Shown: piece by piece, positions 7,888 to 13,232 of the stretch | Position numbering within the stretch: position 1 is the first letter of the stretch | Layout of the letters: each line of letters starts with the position of its first letter | Assembly: GCA_903911455.1 (NCBI GenBank) | Contig: CAIWDQ010000291.1 | Location: 1 to 13,232 of the forward strand | Direction: 5' to 3' | Length of the DNA: 13,232 bases | Source: an uncultured bacterium | GTDB lineage: Bacteria; Bacteroidota; Bacteroidia; Bacteroidales; JACABE01 | Translations under genes and position numbers: made by a program | Notes under the pieces: model-generated | Databases searched by the model: none | The model's input: the letters and a program-made list of their open reading frames with translations, nothing else | Told to the model about the DNA's origin: nothing

Positions 7888-9189
7888 ATGAGAAGGATCC
7901 TTTATATAAGTTTGATGGTTTTGGGTACTTTGATATGCCGGGGACAAAAAATATGCATAGACGGTTATGTATTAGATTCAGAAACAGGCCTCGCCCTCAA
8001 AGATATAAATATAAAGCCCGATTGCATATCTACACCATCTACCACAAACGATAAAGGGTTCTTTTCTCTTGTTTTGGAACAGAATAAATGCGAAATCACT
8101 TTCTCTCACATTGCTTATTATTCTTATACCTACAGGTTTTCAGGTAATAAAAATAATAATGAGATAATAATAAAATTAAAACCAAAAGCCCATTTGCTGG
8201 ATATTGTCGGGGTATCCTCAGATAAGATCACTAATATTACAAAAAATCTTCCTGTTTACGTTAAAGATTATGCTATTTATAATAATAAGATCCTTCTTTT
8301 AACCTATTATCAGAAGAAAACAAATGATACCCGACTGATGCTCGTTGCTCAGAATTCAAACATAATTTTAGAGAAAAGCGTTTTTAAGCCCTCTAAGCTA
8401 TTCAAAGATTGTTTTAGTGAAATATATCTACTCACTGATAATAACGCATCAAAACTTCAAATAAAACCAAAAGAAATAGAATATAAAGAGAACATCCCGA
8501 TTAAGGAATTTGAGCAGACTTACGGAGCTTATGAATTTGCTATTAATAATAAAGTTTTTTTCAGCTCTTATCACTATCAATACTTCATTATCAAGTATCA
8601 ATATTTTGATTTGGATGACGAAAGCAATAAGTTGAATACTATTATCACTTTGCGTGATGAAAAGAAAATTGATATGTTTGAGAGCGAATTCAGTTTCTTT
8701 TATTATGCCAAAAGGGCTTCTCATTATGGGATGTCGGTAACTTCAATCTTTAATAATCTGGATAAGTTGCGTGCTACACAGCCTTTGGACTGGGATGATA
8801 TCAAATGCAGGTTTTCTCCTTTGCAGGCTCCTTTTTACAACGTTAATGATACTATTTGTATCTTTAATTTAACTACCGACAGCCTTGAATTATTCAACGA
8901 ATATGGTAAGAATTTAAAGAAAGTTCCAGCTGCATTTTTGAGTAATAAAAACTACAGAAACATTATCCGCGACGAAGAAGCCCATAAAGTATATGCATTG
9001 TTCAGAAGTAATAATATTTATTCGATTAGCGAAATTGATATTAATACAGGCGCTATAAAACCACAGCAAACAATCCCGGGTTATCCTTTTATCGAAAACA
9101 TAAAAATATCAAACAACGAAGTTTTCTTCCTCTTCAAAAAGAACATTAACGAGGAGTACAAACAGCTTTACCGAATGCCGCTGGAATAA
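7888..9189 (+). CDS. Secreted protein with N-terminal CarboxypepD_reg-like domain and uncharacterised beta-rich body
   Basis: 433 residues. A signal peptide covers 1-19 (cleavage near CRG-Q); the Cys17 there does not fit a lipobox, because Ile precedes it. Residues about 21-98 resemble a CarboxypepD_reg-like/peptidase-associated sandwich (DGYVLDSETGLALKDINI, TTNDKGFFSL, FSHIAYYSY). The rest, about 120-433, shows repeated short beta strands such as YAIYNNKILLLTYY, DTICIFNLTTDSLELFNEYG and SEIDINTGAIKPQQTIPG, suggesting a beta-propeller, but no family is recognised. It begins 61 bases after the plug-only gene, without an evident promoter between, so the two are probably an operon; the shared reg-like domain suggests a related envelope location. 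The last 11 codons plus the stop are duplicated downstream at 9303-9336. The function is not known. Confidence 0.82.
   Translation: MRRILYISLMVLGTLICRGQKICIDGYVLDSETGLALKDINIKPDCISTPSTTNDKGFFSLVLEQNKCEITFSHIAYYSYTYRFSGNKNNNEIIIKLKPKAHLLDIVGVSSDKITNITKNLPVYVKDYAIYNNKILLLTYYQKKTNDTRLMLVAQNSNIILEKSVFKPSKLFKDCFSEIYLLTDNNASKLQIKPKEIEYKENIPIKEFEQTYGAYEFAINNKVFFSSYHYQYFIIKYQYFDLDDESNKLNTIITLRDEKKIDMFESEFSFFYYAKRASHYGMSVTSIFNNLDKLRATQPLDWDDIKCRFSPLQAPFYNVNDTICIFNLTTDSLELFNEYGKNLKKVPAAFLSNKNYRNIIRDEEAHKVYALFRSNNIYSISEIDINTGAIKPQQTIPGYPFIENIKISNNEVFFLFKKNINEEYKQLYRMPLE
9156..9189 (+). repeat. Direct repeat, copy 1 (3' end of the 433-residue gene)
   Basis: A 34-base sequence covering the last 11 codons and stop of the gene, including AGCTTTACCGAATGCCGCTG. 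It recurs at 9303-9336 with a single mismatch (C9159 versus T9306). Confidence 0.9.
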
Positions 9190-9260
9190 AAAAGGTTTTT
9201 AGCTATTTATACTATTAGACTTTTAGGAATACATTAATACATAAAATTTATACTCAAATC

Positions 9261-9299
9261 AAACTCCTCTCCTTTTAGGAGAGGCGGGGGTGAGGTTAA
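9261..9299. repeat. REP-like palindromic element
   Basis: CCTCTCCT (9266-9273), loop TTT, AGGAGAGG (9277-9284) is a perfect 8-bp hairpin. It is followed by the G-rich tail CGGGGGTGAGGTTAA. Hairpins of the form CCTCTCC...GGAGAGG with a GGGGGTGAGGT tail are, from memory, a dispersed extragenic repeat type in Bacteroidota, often linked to REP-associated tyrosine transposases (RAYT). No transposase is in this window. Confidence 0.6.
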
Positions 9300-9302
9300 C
9301 TG

Positions 9303-9336
9303 GTATAAACAGCTTTACCGAATGCCGCTGGAATAA
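9303..9336 (+). repeat. Direct repeat, copy 2 (orphan copy of the gene end)
   Basis: Matches 9156-9189 at 33 of 34 bases, including the stop codon. Its offset of 147 bases is a multiple of three, so it still reads YKQLYRMPLE-stop in the original frame, but two in-frame stops (9187-9189 and one further on) cut it off from the gene. The REP-like element lies between the two copies. Confidence 0.9.
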
Positions 9337-9393
9337 TTAAGTATTAAGAATTATGAATTAAGAATTGCTTAAATACAATAGGTTATAGGGATA

Positions 9394-9513
9394 ATTCTTT
9401 TCAGAATACTTTATATTCTATTCATTTTAATGTAAAATATTCAAAATATAGCCTATATTCCCTAGGGAATAATGATTATTCCCTAGGGGATAATTGGAAA
9501 TCCCCACGTTTTT
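9394..9513. repeat. 22-bp-period palindrome array, block A
   Basis: Imperfect 14-bp palindromic cores start at 9394 (ATTCTTTTCAGAAT), 9457 (ATTCCCTAGGGAAT, a perfect palindrome), 9478 (ATTCCCTAGGGGAT) and 9500 (left half only, ATCCCC). Weaker candidates start at 9415 and 9439. The last three well-kept starts are 21 and 22 bases apart. The spacer after 9478 is AATTGGAA, like those of block B. Confidence 0.65.
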
Positions 9514-9603
9514 AACAAAAATCAACTAAATTCAGTTACTCCACTTATGCGAATAAAGATGCTTATTGTAAGAATTTAAGTAAAATTTAACAGATTTTGC
9601 TTT

Positions 9604-9748
9604 ATTCCCTTTGGAATTATCTCTGTTCTGAAGGGGATAATAAGAAATCCTTTAGGGAATAATTGAAAATTCCAAAGAGTATTATCAAATATCCCGCGCA
9701 GAATAATGGAATATCCCAAATAGAATTAACAAATATCCCCTGAGGAAT
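9604..9748. repeat. 22-bp-period palindrome array, block B (seven units)
   Basis: Seven consecutive cores start at 9604, 9625, 9647, 9669, 9691, 9713 and 9735, with spacings 21, 22, 22, 22, 22, 22. Examples are ATTCCCTTTGGAAT, ATCCTTTAGGGAAT, ATCCCGCGCAGAAT and ATCCCCTGAGGAAT. The consensus is ATYCC-nnnn-RGAAT, nearly symmetric, with an 8-base spacer around AATnGAAA. The centres vary while the arms and period are kept. The unit is not a multiple of three, so the period does not come from a protein repeat. The 90 bases between blocks A and B show only faint traces. Confidence 0.75.
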
Positions 9749-9815
9749 TTTAGAATGTAACTAAACCTATTTGTATGTTTTTTTTAGAAAAATCATGTTA
9801 ACTAAATTTAGTCTA

Positions 9816-9880
9816 ATGAGAACGAAAAATCATCCGATAAGCTTTACGAAAGCTTATCGGATGATTCAAAAAATTCTCAT
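9816..9880 (-). terminator. Very strong hairpin terminator of the 139-residue gene
   Basis: AATCATCCGATAAGCTTT (9828-9845) and its exact complement (9849-9866) form an 18-bp stem with loop ACG. On the minus strand it is followed directly by a T-run (GGATGATTTTTCG). An outer pair, ATGAGAA (9816-9822) with TTCTCAT (9874-9880), adds seven more base pairs around internal loops. On the plus strand the hairpin is followed by CAAAAAA, so termination favours the minus-strand gene ending at 9890. Confidence 0.85.
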
Positions 9881-9889
9881 AAACCGATT

Positions 9890-10309
9890 TTAGGTTTCAG
9901 GAGTAGGTTCAGTAGTTGTATCCGAATTATTATCTGATTTAGGTGGATTTTTTTTACCACGCAGTTTTATATTCACCATACTGTCGCGTTGTTTGCTAAT
10001 AATTTTTGATAATGTATGATCTTTACCTAAATGACCAATTACACTTTCGGCAGAAGCGCTAGATGCTACATAAAAATCATCTAATTTATCATTAACACTT
10101 TTCACCATATCAACTTTAGCCTGTACTAATGCTGACACTTTACCTTCTTCATCTACAAAAGCTGTCTCTTTGGTTTCCAACTCTGTTACATGACCTGTTA
10201 CATCAAATGTAATATTAGGGTTTGATGTTTCAATAGTTGTTTTATTTGCTTTTAAAATTGAAATAAACCAACGTGCAAATACTGATTTTAAACTTCTTGT
10301 CATACTCAT
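9890..10309 (-). CDS. Unrecognised 139-residue protein
   Basis: A 139-residue protein of no family I recognise. It has no standard signal peptide; the N-terminus (RSLKSVFARWFISILKANK) looks like a short basic-amphipathic helix. Residues about 33-60 look beta-rich (ITFDVTGHVTELETKETAFV), 60-110 helical (ALVQAKVDMVKSVNDKLDDF; SVIGHLGKDHTLSKIISKQR), then a basic stretch LRGKKNPPK and a low-complexity tail SDNNSDTTTEPTPET. Two in-frame ATGs stand at the start (MSM); either could be used and no ribosome site decides. No promoter matching the phylum consensus was found upstream. The well-formed terminator immediately after the stop supports a real expressed gene. It is alone on its strand between convergent and divergent plus-strand genes. 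Probably cytoplasmic; no function assigned. Confidence 0.7.
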   Translation of the reverse strand: MSMTRSLKSVFARWFISILKANKTTIETSNPNITFDVTGHVTELETKETAFVDEEGKVSALVQAKVDMVKSVNDKLDDFYVASSASAESVIGHLGKDHTLSKIISKQRDSMVNIKLRGKKNPPKSDNNSDTTTEPTPET

Positions 10310-10647
10310 AATCGTATAATTTTAATTGTTTGATATTTACGTTTTTTTTATTTGTTAAAAATATTCTTTTTAAACGATTCAAAAAAACTTTTCAAACAGC
10401 TTCTGCATTTTTCCAGGATGGTAAGCGGAGTTTTAGAGTTCCCTTAAAGGGTTGTTTTCTTTTTTATTTTAATATCTATTGAATCTTCTAAAAGTATTGC
10501 AAATACTAATAATTCGGTGAAATTAGTTCTTTCTTATGAATAAAATCATATTTATTTGATTTCTTTTGTTAATTTTTAGTTAAACATCAAAAAAGCGAAG
10601 CTGTATCCTTATAAATGAGTAATTTTATGTTTTAAAACAAAATAGAA
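10310..10647. other. 338-base divergent intergenic region
   Basis: No gene seen. It must hold the promoters of the 139-residue gene (minus) and the second plug-only gene (plus). TAATTTTA at 10620-10627 is a one-mismatch -7 element 20 bases before the ATG at 10648, but no TTTG stands at the right distance. Bases 10421-10465 (GTAAGCGGAGTTTTAGAG then CCCTTAAAGGG and a T-rich run) resemble a worn REP-like relic, or a weak hairpin; this is not firm. Confidence 0.45.
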
Positions 10648-11322
10648 ATGAAAAAAATAATATTTAGTTTGATTTTAAGTAGTATTTTATTTGTAAATGC
10701 TTTTTCTCAAACAGGATCAATAAGAGGAAGAGTTTTTGATAATAAAACTAAAGAAGCTTTACCCGGAGCAAATGTATATTTTATAAAAAATGGGAAAGCA
10801 ATAGGAGTAAGTACTGATACTTCAGGGAATTATTTACTTAAAGATTTAAATTATGGAAAGTATACAATTTATTTTTCCTATGTTGGCTATAATAGAGATT
10901 CAATCTCAAACATTATTATCAATTCAGATTTAACAAAAAACATTGGAGATTATAATTTAACAACAAATCAATTTGATATTATTATAGATATTATTGATCC
11001 TTATTATATTTTTGAGGACTTTACAAATGTAAAAATAAGGTCAAATGAATTAGAAAAACTTCCTCAGAAAAGAAATATATTGGAAATAATAAACGCAATT
11101 ACTCCGGGTACTTATGTATATAATGATGGAACTAATATTAGTTTCAGAGGTTCCAGAAATGGTGGAATTGTGTATTATGTAGATGGAATTAAAACAAGAA
11201 ACAGCAATATAGGAATACCAAACACAGCAATCAAAAGAATGTCAGTTTATATAGGAGGAGTCCCTGCTAAATATGGCGATTTTGATGGAGCAGTAGTTGA
11301 AATAGAAACTAAAGATTTTTAG
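10648..11322 (+). CDS. Second plug-only TonB-receptor-like protein (paralog of 7137-7826)
   Basis: A 224-residue exported protein with the same architecture as the gene at 7137: signal peptide 1-20 (AFS-Q), CarboxypepD_reg-like domain about 22-105 (GSIRGRVFDNKTKEALPGAN, GNYLLKDLNYGKY, SYVGYN), and TonB-plug domain about 125-222 (ELEKLPQKRNILEIINAITP, NISFRGSRNG, YYVDGIK, GGVPAKYGDFDGAVVEIETK). It too ends right after the plug, without any barrel. The linker between the domains (residues 106-125, IDIIDPYYIFEDF) is not conserved with the paralog, whereas both domains are. The DNA is more AT-rich than the first copy, so the duplication is old or one copy came from elsewhere. The next gene starts 30 bases later and is probably co-transcribed. 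The function is unknown; periplasmic or outer-membrane-associated location is inferred from the domains. Confidence 0.85.
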   Translation: MKKIIFSLILSSILFVNAFSQTGSIRGRVFDNKTKEALPGANVYFIKNGKAIGVSTDTSGNYLLKDLNYGKYTIYFSYVGYNRDSISNIIINSDLTKNIGDYNLTTNQFDIIIDIIDPYYIFEDFTNVKIRSNELEKLPQKRNILEIINAITPGTYVYNDGTNISFRGSRNGGIVYYVDGIKTRNSNIGIPNTAIKRMSVYIGGVPAKYGDFDGAVVEIETKDF

Positions 11323-11352
11323 ATAACTAATTTTTAAAGGTAATAAAATTAA

Positions 11353-11943
11353 ATGAAAAGAATATTTAGACTTACACTACTTTCAATTTGTCTTTTTCTA
11401 TTTATAAATAGTTATGGGCAAATAAACTTTTACAATAGATTAGCAGATTCAGCAATAACTTTAATTAATCAAAAAGTAAATTATGATCCAACTTATTTCA
11501 CTATTAAATACCCAAATGGAGATGTCCCAAAAGACAAAGGTGTTTGCACAGATGTAATTATAAGAACATATAGAAAACTAGGAACAGATCTGCAAAAAGA
11601 AGTACATGAAGATATGGAGGCAAACTTTGATAAATATCCTAAAAAATGGGGCTTAAAACATACTGATAAAAATATAGATCATCGTAGAGTACCAAATCTA
11701 ATGGTTTTCTTTTCAAGACACGGTATATTTAAACCTACTACAACCAACATAAAAGACTATCAACCCGGAGATATAGTTTGCTGGGATTTAGGAGGAGGCA
11801 TTACCCACATAGGAATTGTTATTAACAAAAAATCAAGTGATGGTAAAAGATATTTAGTAGTTCATAACATCGGTCTGGGTCAAGTAATAGAAGATTGCTT
11901 GTTTACATATAAAATCATAGGACATTATCAATATAAAAAATAA
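11353..11943 (+). CDS. Exported DUF1287-family protein (predicted papain/NlpC-like hydrolase)
   Basis: A 196-residue protein matching the DUF1287 family (E. coli YijF-like). Residues 1-22 are a signal peptide (SYG-Q). Family hallmarks are present in order: YPNGDVPKDKGVCTDVIIR with Cys65 at a helix start, KNIDHRRVPNLMVFF (about 106-120), PGDIVCWDL (138-146), the His152 of THIGIVI, and HNIGLG with His171. The Cys...His arrangement with a PGDIV...HIGIV segment is that of NlpC/P60-like amidohydrolases, so a peptidoglycan- or peptide-directed role is plausible, but the family is uncharacterised as far as I recall. It begins 30 bases after the plug-only gene and is probably in one operon with it. 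No T9SS domain is present. A REP-like hairpin follows the stop by a few bases. Confidence 0.87.
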   Translation: MKRIFRLTLLSICLFLFINSYGQINFYNRLADSAITLINQKVNYDPTYFTIKYPNGDVPKDKGVCTDVIIRTYRKLGTDLQKEVHEDMEANFDKYPKKWGLKHTDKNIDHRRVPNLMVFFSRHGIFKPTTTNIKDYQPGDIVCWDLGGGITHIGIVINKKSSDGKRYLVVHNIGLGQVIEDCLFTYKIIGHYQYKK

Positions 11944-11946
11944 TTT

Positions 11947-11993
11947 GCTTTTAAAGTCCTCTTTTTAAAAGCGGATTTAGGAGAGGTGAAAGC
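11947..11993. repeat. REP-like palindromic element after the DUF1287 gene
   Basis: An outer pair GCTTT (11947-11951) and AAAGC (11989-11993) encloses TCCTCTTTTTAAAAGCGGA (11957-11975), which folds with eight of nine pairs, and then GGATTTAGGAGAGG. The layout AAAGTCC...GGATTTAGGAGAGG resembles a dispersed Bacteroidota extragenic palindrome, related in type to the element at 9261-9299. Being three bases after the stop, it may also help end transcription of the plus-strand operon. Confidence 0.5.
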
Positions 11994-12023
11994 AAAAAAA
12001 ACCCCACTATTACTAGTGAGGTT
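11993..12023 (-). terminator. Terminator of the rRNA operon
   Basis: On the minus strand, 11 bases after the 5S gene, AACCTCACTA (12014-12023) pairs with TAGTGGGGTT (12000-12009), ten pairs with one G-U and a 4-base loop. A run of eight T residues (11994-12001) follows. Confidence 0.88.
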
Positions 12024-12034
12024 TCAATAAAAGA

Positions 12035-12143
<109 letters not shown>

Positions 12144-12233
12144 AGATCTTAAAATATCTTTATGATTTGATTCATAATGTCTGACATTATATAGAAGAAA
12201 ATACAAAAATCCGCTCATGTTAAAAAAGAATTG
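12144..12233 (-). other. 23S-5S spacer
   Basis: About 90 AT-rich bases between the 23S 3' end and 5S. On the minus strand it contains a small hairpin, ATAATG-TCAGA-CATTAT, likely only part of the precursor. No tRNA is present. Confidence 0.7.

Positions 12234-13232
<999 letters not shown>

Larger units (their letters stand above)
9190..9889. other. 700-base gene-free interval between convergent genes
   Basis: No credible coding sequence lies here. In order it holds: a REP-like hairpin (9261-9299), the second copy of the gene-end repeat (9303-9336), an AT-rich stretch built from AATTAAGAATT-like repeats (9337-9370), two blocks of 14-bp palindromes at 21-22 bp period (9394-9513 and 9604-9748), and the terminator hairpin of the minus-strand gene (9816-9880). 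Both flanking genes end here, so nothing in the interval lies upstream of a protein gene. Confidence 0.8.

Noticed and set aside
7888..7950. Lipoprotein signal in the 433-residue protein
   Set aside because: The Cys at residue 17 is preceded by Ile and not by Gly, Ala or Ser, so the lipobox is not met.
7137..9189. A full SusC-like receptor broken by frameshift after the plug
   Set aside because: The downstream sequence encodes a separate protein with its own signal peptide and no barrel strands. The paralog at 10648 ends at the same place, also with an unrelated exported protein after it.
9187..9336. In-frame extension of the 433-residue protein to the second copy of its end
   Set aside because: The frame is the same, but the TAA at 9187 and a second stop in the linker block it. 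It looks like a duplication product, not a longer gene.
9604..9748. Palindrome array as a CRISPR array
   Set aside because: The repeated part is the 14-bp degenerate core and the 'spacers' are only 8 bases and themselves similar. Real CRISPR repeats are longer and nearly identical, with unique spacers of about 30 bases. No cas genes are present.
9620..9750. An open frame of about 40 codons on the minus strand through the palindrome array
   Set aside because: The DNA period is 22 bases, not a multiple of three, so the array is not kept by a protein repeat. The frame has no plausible start and composition is just that of the repeat.
12144..12233. A tRNA in the 23S-5S spacer
   Set aside because: No cloverleaf or T-loop motif is visible; only one short hairpin is present.

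Overview
The window looks like Bacteroidota DNA. It is AT-rich, and several genes are preceded by the Bacteroidota promoter type (TTTG about 19-20 bases before TAnnTTTG) with no clear Shine-Dalgarno sequence. It encodes a type IX secretion sorting domain, CarboxypepD_reg-like and TonB-plug domains, and short palindromic repeats of a kind I recall from this phylum. The 23S and 5S rRNA sequences fit a bacterium of this group. Order (Bacteroidales-like) is only a guess.

Layout. Bases 1-3881 (minus strand) hold two tandem paralogous secreted M1 metallopeptidases; the first runs off the left edge inside its sorting domain. Each has its own promoter, and a terminator separates them. A 192-base divergent intergenic region follows. 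Then on the plus strand come an exported C1B (bleomycin-hydrolase-type) cysteine peptidase (4074-5273) with a textbook terminator, and a secreted endonuclease/exonuclease/phosphatase-fold enzyme fused to two accessory domains (5364-6989), also with a terminator.

Bases 7137-9189 form a two-gene unit: a small 'plug-only' protein (signal peptide, CarboxypepD_reg-like domain, TonB-receptor plug, no barrel) and a secreted 433-residue protein with its own CarboxypepD_reg-like domain. The 3' end of the second gene is duplicated 147 bases downstream around a REP-like hairpin. The gene-free interval 9190-9889, between two convergent genes, holds an array of degenerate 14-bp palindromes at a 21-22 bp period.

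Bases 9890-10309 (minus strand) encode an unrecognised 139-residue protein with a very strong terminator. Bases 10648-11943 form a second two-gene unit: a paralog of the plug-only protein followed by an exported DUF1287 (predicted papain/NlpC-like) protein. The window ends with the 3' end of an rRNA operon on the minus strand: 5S rRNA and about 1 kb of 23S rRNA.

Nearly all the proteins are exported: peptidases, a phosphodiesterase-like enzyme, plug-like envelope proteins. They do not form one obvious pathway. The most unusual items are the two barrel-less plug proteins in similar two-gene units, the 22-bp palindrome array, and the duplicated gene end around a REP-like element.
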